5,193 bases of DNA from Planctomycetota bacterium (GTDB lineage: Bacteria; Planctomycetota; Planctomycetia; Planctomycetales; Planctomycetaceae): the NCBI GenBank assembly GCA_024278285.1, contig JAJRTM010000123.1, positions 1 through 5,193 on the forward strand, read 5' to 3'. Below the pieces are notes generated by a model. It saw only the letters and a program-made list of their open reading frames with translations, did no database searches and was not told the DNA's origin. Position 1 is the stretch's first letter, and every line of letters starts with the position of its first letter. Positions 1 to 5,193 of this stretch are shown piece after piece. The translations under genes were made by a program, and so were the position numbers.

Positions 1-638
1 CCACCTGAACAATATGGCATCTCGCCAAGAATGGGGACTTTTGTTCGCAAGGCAAGGTCTTCCCGATTGAAAGAAGTCGAATCGTCTTTTTGCGAACAAG
101 TTTGATTAAGCAACACCGCTGCAACAGACAACCCCCGCTGCTCGGCTGCTTCAATGGTTAAGAGTGTATGATTGATTGTTCCCAGTCCGGCATCTGCAAC
201 AATGAGCAGGGGATAACCGATTTGTGCAGCGAGATCAGCAACGAGGAGATTATCCGAAACTGGCGAAAGTAACCCGCCGACTCCTTCGACTAAAAGATAA
301 TCGACCTGATCGAGCCACCATTTCCAACCATCAACCAGAAGCGATTCATCGACGATGCGTGACTCCATTTTCGCAGCGCGATCTGGAGCCAGCGGCAAGT
401 CAAAAGTTTGTGGACAAATTCGATTCTTCGGTTCTTTCGACTGTGCCGCCTCGTGAAGAAGTTCGACATCTTCCCAAATCTTTTTCCCCGCTCGATTAAC
501 CACCGAGCCAGAGCAGGCAGGTTTGTACGCTGCGACAGATTTCCCTTGCCGAACCATTTCCCGAAGAAGATGACATGCAATGAATGTCTTGCCGATATCG
601 GTATCGGTTCCCGTGATGAAAAGTCCTTTGGTTGCCAT
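1..638 (-). CDS. bioD: Dethiobiotin synthetase BioD, 3' end cut by window edge
   Basis: This enzyme closes the ureido ring of dethiobiotin from 7,8-diaminopelargonic acid, CO2 and ATP, the next-to-last step of biotin synthesis, in the cytoplasm. The visible 212 residues begin MATKGLFITGTDTDIGKT: the P-loop covers about residues 10-18 with Lys17. YKPACSG (38-44) gives Lys39 and Ser43, matching E. coli Lys37 and Ser41 of the substrate site. VEGVGG (117-122) is the conserved Glu/Gly loop. LGTINHTLLT (152-161) and PILGEMPY (202-209) are further family signatures. E. coli BioD has about 225 residues, so only roughly the last 10-20 residues are missing beyond base 1. The ATG at 638 is preceded by AAGG (647-644) five bases upstream. 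The gene lies 47 bases after the stop of the upstream membrane protein gene with no terminator between them, so co-transcription is likely. The identity is secure; the C-terminus cannot be judged. Confidence 0.95.
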   Translation of the reverse strand, partial: MATKGLFITGTDTDIGKTFIACHLLREMVRQGKSVAAYKPACSGSVVNRAGKKIWEDVELLHEAAQSKEPKNRICPQTFDLPLAPDRAAKMESRIVDESLLVDGWKWWLDQVDYLLVEGVGGLLSPVSDNLLVADLAAQIGYPLLIVADAGLGTINHTLLTIEAAEQRGLSVAAVLLNQTCSQKDDSTSFNREDLALRTKVPILGEMPYCSG

Positions 639-685
639 GTTCGCCTTGCCGCTTTGGTTGAATGAACCTTTCTTTCTCTGCTTCG

Positions 686-1237
686 TTATACACTGCTTTC
701 GCCAGACGATTGATCAACCGCGGCATTTGCAGGTTCTGTTTGATCAATCTGTTTTTTCGGTGGATGACCATGCGGAGTATTCGCAGCAACCAGAACAACT
801 CCCACGACAACAGCGACCATGCCGACCCACAGCATCGGGTTTACTTTCGATAAATCTTTCAGTTCAATAACAGAAACAATCGCAGTGACGGTAACGGCTC
901 CGCCAAAAACAATTGGCATCACAAACAAAGGCTTCCCGCCGCTGAGCATGGCTGAAGTCAGGCTAAACGCACCGATTGCACCAAGTGATCCGGCAAGAAA
1001 TCCCCACGTCATGGCAGGGGTTTGGGTTCCCGAATAAGAGAAGCCATCTCCTTTGAGCACCATCCCGACAACGCCCCCCAAACATGCCCAAACAAGATAC
1101 GCAATCCCGATAAACACGTAAGGCTTGAACGCACTCCATTCACCTGTTGAACTACGGGCATGTTGAATGGTCGGACCGTACAACCCCCAGCATAAAGCGG
1201 TACCACAAGCGAACAAAATGGGGATCAATATCTTCAT
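686..1237 (-). CDS. Small five-helix membrane protein, possibly DMT/EamA-like
   Basis: This is a 183-residue integral membrane protein of unknown substrate. Hydrophobic segments are at about residues 3-22, 40-62, 76-98, 103-124 and 134-152. A hydrophilic, proline-, lysine- and serine-rich tail (153-183) follows. The first helix (GTALCWGLYGPTIQHAR) and the glycine-rich helices recall the drug/metabolite transporter (EamA-like) superfamily. The length is about half of a ten-helix DMT protein, so it would have to act as a dimer if it is a transporter. I chose the ATG at 1237 because helix 1 starts there. An in-frame ATG at 1270 (MTNQTPYESLP) is possible and neither has a good Shine-Dalgarno. The open frame continues upstream to 1456, but that extension crosses a repeat palindrome and the promoter, so I exclude it. 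bioD follows 47 bases downstream, making a link to biotin or its precursors conceivable but unproven. Confidence 0.75.
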   Translation of the reverse strand: MKILIPILFACGTALCWGLYGPTIQHARSSTGEWSAFKPYVFIGIAYLVWACLGGVVGMVLKGDGFSYSGTQTPAMTWGFLAGSLGAIGAFSLTSAMLSGGKPLFVMPIVFGGAVTVTAIVSVIELKDLSKVNPMLWVGMVAVVVGVVLVAANTPHGHPPKKQIDQTEPANAAVDQSSGESSV

Positions 1238-1308
1238 AGGTAGGCTTTCGTAAGGAGTTTGATTTGTCATCAGACAGGGGTAGCAGTGTACCGCAAAACT
1301 GTTGTCCC

Positions 1309-1338
1309 TGTATAACAAGAAAACAGTTACTTTTTCAA
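1309..1338 (-). promoter_or_regulatory. Sigma70-like promoter for membrane protein-bioD unit
   Basis: On the minus strand TTGAAA (1338-1333, five of six to the -35 consensus) is followed after 18 bases by TATACA (1314-1309), with an upstream TG forming an extended -10 (TGTTATACA). Transcription would start near 1302, leaving about 30 bases to the ATG at 1270 or about 65 to the ATG at 1237. A 7-base inverted repeat, AACTGTT (1297-1303) and AACAGTT (1322-1328), brackets the -10 and could be a repressor site, but this is weak. The call is by eye. Confidence 0.45.
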
Positions 1339-1395
1339 ACGAGAAGCCATGTTTTGAGGACAACTTAGCATCAATCAAACAATAACTGTCGTCTC

Positions 1396-1426
1396 TTTGG
1401 ATGGCCCAGACGCATCGCGTCTGGGT
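1396..1426 (+). repeat. REP-like palindrome, left copy
   Basis: The 31-base unit has an 8-base lead TTTGGATG, one variable base, then a perfect hairpin: stem CCCAGACGC (1405-1413), loop ATC, stem GCGTCTGGG (1417-1425), and a final T. The 9-bp stem with a 3-base loop and an asymmetric lead that gives direction is typical of repetitive extragenic palindromes. Confidence 0.75.
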
Positions 1427-1547
1427 GACGCAGTCACAGGAAGTCTTATCAGACACTCTGTCCAGGCAATAATCGCCCCTTCTTTTTTTACCGTTTCATG
1501 CTTTTTCTTCGTTGGAAACCACATTCTCTGCTTCTTGTTGCAGGGCA

Positions 1548-1578
1548 ACCCAGACGCGATGCGTCTGGGGCATCCAAA
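1548..1578 (-). repeat. REP-like palindrome, right copy (inverted)
   Basis: Read on the minus strand this is the same 31-base unit as the copy at 1396-1426, differing only at the base after TTTGGATG (C instead of G). Stems are at 1549-1557 and 1561-1569 with loop GAT on the plus strand. The TTTGGATG leads of both copies point outward, as in a REP doublet (REPIN). Confidence 0.75.
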
Positions 1579-1670
1579 CGGTTTGAATTTTCGTTCAGTG
1601 ATTCAGCTCGGCATCGTTTCCAGTAAAACCGACAGTTATTATTTAACCAATGCTTGCTCAATTACGGCAC

Positions 1671-1708
1671 AAAAAAATCCCTGTTCAATCGGAATGACTG
1701 AACAGGGA
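1671..1708 (-). terminator. Intrinsic terminator of the 116-residue gene
   Basis: A perfect 10-bp stem is formed by TCCCTGTTCA and TGAACAGGGA (1708-1699 and 1687-1678 on the minus strand) with an 11-base loop. Seven T follow directly on the minus strand (complement of 1677-1671). It begins 30 bases after the TAA at 1739. This is a classical Rho-independent terminator and separates the small gene from the membrane protein-bioD unit. Confidence 0.9.
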
Positions 1709-1738
1709 CAGGTTTGCTCGTTACTTTTTTAAGGAATT

Positions 1739-2089
1739 TTACGCTTCCACTTTTTCAGAATCGGGAACAAATGTCGTCATTGGTTCTGCGACTTTGCGGT
1801 ATCCCATATCTTTGAGAACTTCGAGAACTTCACTCCAGGTGGGAAACTGACGGCCAGACCGTCTTTTGTAGTTATCCATCGCTTTCATGAAATCGATTTC
1901 GTCGCCAGAGTAATCCCGTTCGCATGTCGTGGGATCAATCTGCTTACGGCGTTCTACTTTTCGCCGTCCAACGGGTTGCTGGTCGCCCTGCTCGGCTCCC
2001 ATCGGTTCGCTGCTGTCTACTCTTTTCCCTGCCATCGCCCGCCGAACGCTTGTCCGACGATCAACAATCAATTCTTCGCAAATATCCAT
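1739..2089 (-). CDS. Conserved hypothetical protein, 116 aa
   Basis: Function unknown. The protein is soluble and charged with no signal peptide or membrane segment. It has a variable, polar N-terminal part (residues 1-40), a basic stretch [10 protein letters not shown] (41-50), and a compact C-terminal region (51-99) with [10 protein letters not shown] (52-61), [14 protein letters not shown] (67-80) and [18 protein letters not shown] (82-99). I recall similar [10 protein letters not shown]...[11 protein letters not shown] proteins in other planctomycetes, annotated as hypothetical; this is memory, not a search. The last part looks like two helices joined by a PTWSE turn, which could be a small nucleic-acid- or protein-binding fold, but no known domain is recognised. 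The ATG at 2089 is chosen because GGAAG (2103-2099) sits 9 bases upstream. A TTG at 2098 in the same frame abuts that site and is less likely. The gene stands alone between an intergenic region and its own terminator. Confidence 0.8.
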   Translation of the reverse strand: MDICEELIVDRRTSVRRAMAGKRVDSSEPMGAEQGDQQPVGRRKVERRKQIDPTTCERDYSGDEIDFMKAMDNYKRRSGRQFPTWSEVLEVLKDMGYRKVAEPMTTFVPDSEKVEA

Positions 2090-2199
2090 GTCTTGCAACT
2101 TCCTTCCACCTCAATGTGGCCTGAGAAAACGATCTGTTGCCAAGTTGAAAACATCCCAGCACGGCTGGTTCATTCTGATAGCCGTAACCAAAAACTGTT

Positions 2200-2233
2200 T
2201 TTCAAAAAGTTTGCAAACCGTTCGCAAACTTTT
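2200..2233 (-). promoter_or_regulatory. Tandem palindromes: possible operator or terminator
   Basis: The perfect palindrome GTTTGCAAAC (2209-2218) is followed by the near-palindrome GTTCGCAAAC (2220-2229), repeated at 11 bases, one helical turn. Together they also form a 10-bp inverted repeat, AAAAGTTTGC (2205-2214) with GCAAACTTTT (2224-2233). Read on the minus strand the stem runs into five T, so it could end transcription of the deacetylase-like gene, whose stop lies about 140 bases before. Alternatively it is a binding site for a dimeric regulator of the 116-residue gene: a TTGAAA -35-like hexamer (2205-2200) adjoins it, but the only -10 candidate (TATCAG, 19 bases on) is poor. I cannot decide between the two roles. 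Confidence 0.45.
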
Positions 2234-2371
2234 AACGTTGGTAATACAGATGCCAACCGGCAATGTACCACTTGAAGTATCCCACATTTTTGTAAGATTG
2301 GCAAAAAAAGTAGACGGTATCGGTAAGAGAAAACAGAAAGTAAGCGTCATCACTTCCGATTGTTCCGGTTA

Positions 2372-2396
2372 TCAGGCGAGCCCGGAGGTTAATGCC
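2372..2396 (-). repeat. Repeat-like sequence supplying a gene's 3' end
   Basis: On the plus strand CAGGCGAGCC (2373-2382) followed by CGGAGGTTAATGCC matches the block at 5053-5076, which has the same ten bases followed by a similar G-rich run and TTA. From memory the shared part resembles a G/C-rich hairpin repeat of planctomycetes. Read on the minus strand it encodes the last residues and TGA stop of the deacetylase-like gene. Only two imperfect copies are in the window, so the call is tentative. Confidence 0.4.
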
Positions 2397-3526
2397 TTCG
2401 AGTCGTCTGTATTATTTTGCTCGGCTTGTTTCACCAGCAAAGCCATTTCCCAGGCAGTAACATAGTGGTAGCGGATATTCGGATTTTGCTGGGCGTAACT
2501 GGCAAGCTGTTGATGAAATTGCTGCATCGGCGTTCCGAGCAGCATGTCGATGTTTCCTTCTTTGCATCCATGTGTGTGAAGTTTGATGAACTTCCAGTTC
2601 GATTTTCCCTGAACGTGCACGTTCGCTTTTGTCCAAAGTTTCAAGCGATCAATTGTTGGAGGGCGAGTGCCGTGAAGATCTCCATTTTCGATACGTGGAA
2701 AAATCCCCCACTTCGGCGGCGACCAGCTTGGTGCAAGTGGTCCTTGAATCATCAGCAAACTTTCCGCAGGAGGTGTACCCCCAACGGCTGCGTGTTGTCC
2801 GGTGTTATGACTTTTGCTTTCTCCGGGGCGATCCGTCGCATAATAGATGCTGTTGATTGTCGATGTTTGCGTATTCGAAGGAGCAGAAGGCATCGTGAAA
2901 TCAGCGTAACAGCCGGTCTCTCGCAAGATCGTAATTTCTTCGTTCACACCACAGCAGTAACCATCTGGACGAGAATTGCAAAGTGCCCAGTTGCCATGAA
3001 TAAAACCGTACACAATTTCATTCGTGACAGGGTCACGTCGCAGTAATCCATGGCGATGAAAAAGCGTTTCGCGAAACGCATTCAATTTTTCGCGAAGCTG
3101 CTCCGCGGTATCACTTTCATGATGCAGATGCACATCGACATCGCCATACCCTGCTTCGCATAACGTCTTCAAACGATCAAGATATTCCGGCTCGTATTCA
3201 TCTTGCGGAAAAAAGAAAGTATGCTGAGGAACTTGCCCGTTGCAATCGCGAAATTGATCAAACAATTTCGGGTACTCGTTCACCCAGCGATCCACCAGCG
3301 ATATTCCAACTTCTTTCGAAGCACCATCTCGTCCCGGTTCGTAATGATCGCAAATCGCGATAAACAGATCGATCGGTTCATCGGATTGACTCGCTTCAAT
3401 CGATCGATTTGAAGGAAAGTAATAACTCCCAATCCACATGTCGATATGCCGCTGCTTGAGCGCCAGCCAGTATCCCAGCAGCCCAAGCAACAAGAGACCA
3501 ACAATGATAAACGGAATAAATATCAT
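2372..3526 (-). CDS. Membrane-anchored polysaccharide-deacetylase-like protein
   Basis: This is a 384-residue protein with one N-terminal hydrophobic segment (about residues 2-23) followed by KQRH, then a soluble domain. Features resemble the deacetylase/glycosidase beta-alpha-barrel superfamily: ICDHYEP (58-64, with Asp60-His61), [10 protein letters not shown] (102-111), DVDVHLHHE (129-137), GFIHGNWAL (174-182), [12 protein letters not shown] (205-216) and KLHTHG (315-320). The His and Asp residues in these blocks are candidate metal ligands. I recall such proteins in planctomycete and other exopolysaccharide loci; the substrate is unknown. Positive charges just after the membrane segment leave open which side the catalytic domain faces. 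The ATG at 3526 has no clear Shine-Dalgarno, but the hydrophobic segment begins there. A glycosyltransferase gene lies 79 bases upstream on the same strand, probably in one transcription unit. The last residues (LTSGLA) and the TGA are formed by a repeat-like sequence, so the C-terminus may have been replaced. Confidence 0.8.
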   Translation of the reverse strand: MIFIPFIIVGLLLLGLLGYWLALKQRHIDMWIGSYYFPSNRSIEASQSDEPIDLFIAICDHYEPGRDGASKEVGISLVDRWVNEYPKLFDQFRDCNGQVPQHTFFFPQDEYEPEYLDRLKTLCEAGYGDVDVHLHHESDTAEQLREKLNAFRETLFHRHGLLRRDPVTNEIVYGFIHGNWALCNSRPDGYCCGVNEEITILRETGCYADFTMPSAPSNTQTSTINSIYYATDRPGESKSHNTGQHAAVGGTPPAESLLMIQGPLAPSWSPPKWGIFPRIENGDLHGTRPPTIDRLKLWTKANVHVQGKSNWKFIKLHTHGCKEGNIDMLLGTPMQQFHQQLASYAQQNPNIRYHYVTAWEMALLVKQAEQNNTDDSKALTSGLA

Positions 3527-3541
3527 AAGATTAAATGAATG

Positions 3542-3608
3542 TAGGGTCCGCTGTGCGGACCATTATCGGAACAGTGAATTTCAATTTCGGCCCGCACAGC
3601 GAACCCTA
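3542..3608. repeat. REP-like doublet (TAGGGT type) between two genes
   Basis: TAGGGTCCGCTGTGCGGACC (3542-3561) and the inverted copy at 3589-3608 (minus strand TAGGGTTCGCTGTGCGGGCC) match at 18 of 20 positions with a 27-base spacer. The left unit is itself a hairpin with stem GGTCCGC/GCGGACC and loop TGT. In the right unit both substitutions turn pairs into G-U in minus-strand RNA, so the hairpin survives there. The doublet fills most of the 79-base gap between the glycosyltransferase and deacetylase-like genes, and its right end (3608-3606) is the TAG stop of the glycosyltransferase. It could form a strong hairpin in the shared mRNA and affect decay or read-through. Confidence 0.75.
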
Positions 3609-5027
3609 TGCAACAGGAGTTTTTTTCAACTTACGGGCTCCATTATCAGTTTTAATTTTTTCGTTCGCCGAAGAATCAGTCACGTCTTTCAACAGTTTGG
3701 CAAGTTGTTCGGCACGGCCTCTGCGTTGATGTAATTTGGGTGACCAGCTTCCTACATCTTGAATCGTCCCTTCACGATACTGTTTTAACTGATTTCCCAG
3801 AGCTGTTGCAATATCTTCTGGTAATGCAGGATCACAGGGAAGAGCATAGGGGCAATCCTCTGTAAGTTGCCACATATCGCCGGGTGGTGAGATCAACAAA
3901 AACGGCTTCTCAGCGGCGATGTATTCAAAAATCTTCCCGTTAACCACCCGTTCTGCTCCCGGAAGATTCGAATTCAAAAGTGCCAGGCAATTGGATGTCT
4001 GCATCAGTTGAACGGCTTCATCGTGACTGATAAAAGGGAGGCGAACAATTTGGCAGGGAAGTTGTTCTAACCGATCAAGCAACGCTTCCTGTTCGGCAGT
4101 ACGTCTGCCCGCAATCACGAATTCCATTTGTCTGAGCAATTCAGGTGCTTCTTTTTCCAATTGCAAAATCGCATCAACAAGCGGCTCGATACTGTTCAAA
4201 TTCCAGAGTGTTCCTGCATACGCGAGTCGAAATTTATCGAGGCCGTTGCCGTAGTCTTTGCGTGAAATGTTTGCAGAACTATTCTGATTGAAATCATCGG
4301 GATCGTAACCGTTGTAAATGAACTCACAACGAATCGGCGAACCGGCTTCATCGGCAGTTCGCTGTACCGATTCACAACTGGAAGGCGTGGTCGCAATAGC
4401 CATCGTGGCATCGGTGAGCAAACTTTTCTGCATTCGGGACTGGATCGCAGTAGAAATAAAATTCGGCTGTTTATTTTCCCAATACGCGTTACTAATGCCC
4501 CATTCATCACGGTAATCGAGAATAAGAGGCAGTCCCGATTTCTTCGCTAGTTTTCTCCCGACCAGAAACGAAGAAAACGGCGGCGCGGTCGCAATAATCG
4601 CATCGTGCTTTGTTTCCTGCAGGAGTTTACGGCCTGCGCGTACTGCATTGTTATACCACAGAATTTGCATATCTGGCTGCAGGAGCAAATTCGCGGTTGA
4701 TTTTATCAGTGGTTTCAGAAATTGTTTTCTCGGTTTTGAATTTGAAAAAGAAGCCTCACTTTTTTCGGTCGCCAGTTTTTGCTTCCACGAATAGCCCGGC
4801 TCCCACGTTTTGGCTTTGATGATCGTTGTATTTTTCGGGATATCTGCACAAAGGGAATCATCAGTCATCGGAACGGACGGGTTGGAGACCGTCAGCACGG
4901 AAGCATCCCAGCCGAACTCAGCAAGATACTTCACAAATTTCACCACGCGATGCACTCCAATCCCCCCAGCCGGTGGGAATTGATACGCCACGAATAAAAC
5001 TCGTTTATTTTGATAGCCCTGATTCAC
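3606..5027 (-). CDS. GT4-type glycosyltransferase
   Basis: This is a 473-residue cytoplasmic or membrane-associated GT-B fold enzyme that would transfer a sugar from a nucleotide-sugar donor, probably in surface or exopolysaccharide assembly; donor and acceptor cannot be read from sequence. The N-terminal domain has [11 protein letters not shown] (17-27), the glycine-rich loop of GT4 enzymes, and DYRDEW (171-176). The linker has YNGYD (238-242). The C-terminal donor domain starts with YAGTLW (270-275) and carries [17 protein letters not shown] (359-375), the Glu/Lys/Glu-containing motif that contacts the nucleotide sugar. The length is normal to slightly long: about 35 polar, lysine-rich residues follow the last helix. 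The start is a GTG with AAAGG (5042-5038) 10 bases upstream. A deacetylase-like gene follows 79 bases downstream. The TAG stop lies inside a palindromic repeat. Confidence 0.88.
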   Translation of the reverse strand: MNQGYQNKRVLFVAYQFPPAGGIGVHRVVKFVKYLAEFGWDASVLTVSNPSVPMTDDSLCADIPKNTTIIKAKTWEPGYSWKQKLATEKSEASFSNSKPRKQFLKPLIKSTANLLLQPDMQILWYNNAVRAGRKLLQETKHDAIIATAPPFSSFLVGRKLAKKSGLPLILDYRDEWGISNAYWENKQPNFISTAIQSRMQKSLLTDATMAIATTPSSCESVQRTADEAGSPIRCEFIYNGYDPDDFNQNSSANISRKDYGNGLDKFRLAYAGTLWNLNSIEPLVDAILQLEKEAPELLRQMEFVIAGRRTAEQEALLDRLEQLPCQIVRLPFISHDEAVQLMQTSNCLALLNSNLPGAERVVNGKIFEYIAAEKPFLLISPPGDMWQLTEDCPYALPCDPALPEDIATALGNQLKQYREGTIQDVGSWSPKLHQRRGRAEQLAKLLKDVTDSSANEKIKTDNGARKLKKTPVA

Positions 5028-5052
5028 AGAAATAAAACCTTTAGTGAAATTA

Positions 5053-5076
5053 CAGGCGAGCCGGGGGTGTTAGGGC
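5053..5076 (-). repeat. G/C-rich repeat remnant upstream of the glycosyltransferase
   Basis: CAGGCGAGCC (5053-5062) plus GGGGGTGTTAGGGC is related to the sequence at 2373-2396. It looks like half of a hairpin repeat, since the G-run has no matching C-run after TTA on the plus strand. It lies 25 bases before the GTG start, in the expected leader. The rest of 5028-5193 shows no gene: all three minus-strand frames stop within about 40 bases of the right edge. I saw no convincing promoter there. Confidence 0.4.
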
Positions 5077-5193
5077 TTGTTGATTTATTAAACAAAATGT
5101 CGTGTTCAGTATGTTTTCACTATTTTGAAACAGGCCTTTTCAGACGTTTCGTTACATTAAACCATGTTCAAAGCTAACTTAAAGCGAATAACG

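Larger units (their letters stand above)
1367..1654. repeat. Nested inverted-repeat element (REPIN/MITE-like)
   Basis: This is a fold-back structure of about 288 bases. The outer arms are 1367-1391 and 1630-1654: the reverse complement of the left arm matches the right at 20 of 25 positions, with CGACAGTTATT identical, and all five differences are transitions. Nested inside are 31-base arms at 1396-1426 and 1548-1578 that match at 30 of 31 positions in inverted orientation. The inner arm sits 4 bases inside the outer arm on the left but 51 bases inside on the right, so the structure is asymmetric. The central spacer (1427-1547) holds no convincing gene. The element fits exactly between the terminator of the 116-residue gene (ends at 1671) and the -35 of the next promoter (1338). 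No target-site duplication was obvious to me. It may be a non-autonomous mobile element moved by a transposase elsewhere, or a structured transcript. Confidence 0.6.

Noticed and set aside
1238..1456. N-terminal extension of the membrane protein to 256 residues
   Set aside because: It would translate a repeat palindrome and the likely promoter, and its Cys-rich, low-similarity sequence is unlike a protein N-terminus; the first membrane helix begins at 1237.
1396..1578. CRISPR-like array from the two repeated palindromes
   Set aside because: There are only two copies, in inverted orientation and 121 bases apart; CRISPR repeats are direct and regularly spaced.
1397..1732. Plus-strand open frame of 111 residues
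   Set aside because: It runs through both REP palindromes (giving PDASRLG and PDAMRLG) and through the terminator of the opposite gene; no ribosome site. It is an artefact of repeat sequence.
2090..2098. TTG start at 2098 for the small conserved protein
   Set aside because: The purine-rich ribosome site ends directly at this codon, leaving no spacing, while the ATG at 2089 is well placed.
2156..2168. Small hairpin CCAGC-ACG-GCTGG in the leader of the small gene
   Set aside because: Five base pairs only, with no second copy and no U-run; too weak to call a regulatory element.
1929..2465. Plus-strand open frame of 178 residues
   Set aside because: It overlaps the 116-residue gene and the end of the deacetylase-like gene antisense, and its composition is not protein-like.
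2417..3046. Plus-strand open frame of 209 residues
   Set aside because: It is antisense to the deacetylase-like gene, whose motifs are clear in the other strand; Cys- and Arg-rich shadow frame.

Overview
The window most likely comes from a planctomycete, close to the Gimesia/Rubinisphaera type. I infer this from moderate GC, the character of the predicted proteins (a planctomycete-style small conserved protein, and a deacetylase-like protein of a kind I associate with planctomycete exopolysaccharide loci) and several families of short extragenic palindromes. This placement rests on recollection of such sequences, not on a search. All five supportable genes lie on the minus strand, so transcription runs from right to left.

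Right part (5193 to 2372): an upstream intergenic stretch leads into a GT4-type glycosyltransferase gene (GTG start at 5027, stop at 3606), followed after 79 bases by a membrane-anchored polysaccharide-deacetylase-like gene (3526 to 2372). Together they look like a piece of a surface or exopolysaccharide locus. The gap between them is almost filled by an inverted pair of short palindromic repeats, and the glycosyltransferase stop codon lies inside one of them. The deacetylase-like gene also ends inside a repeat-like sequence, which supplies its last codons and stop. A related copy lies upstream of the glycosyltransferase gene.

Middle (2371 to 1671): 273-282 bases of intergenic DNA with a tandem palindrome pair (possible operator or terminator), then a small gene for a 116-residue conserved protein of unknown function (2089 to 1739), closed by a clear intrinsic terminator (hairpin plus seven U).

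Left part (1670 to 1): between that terminator and the next promoter lies a roughly 290-base nested inverted-repeat element, with outer arms at 1367-1391 and 1630-1654 and inner 31-base arms that are themselves hairpins. It resembles a REPIN or MITE-like non-autonomous element. A sigma70-like promoter then precedes a small five-helix membrane protein (1237 to 686), followed 47 bases later by bioD, dethiobiotin synthetase, which runs off the left edge. The membrane protein and bioD probably form one transcription unit. No RNA gene, CRISPR array, insertion sequence with transposase, or replication origin was seen.
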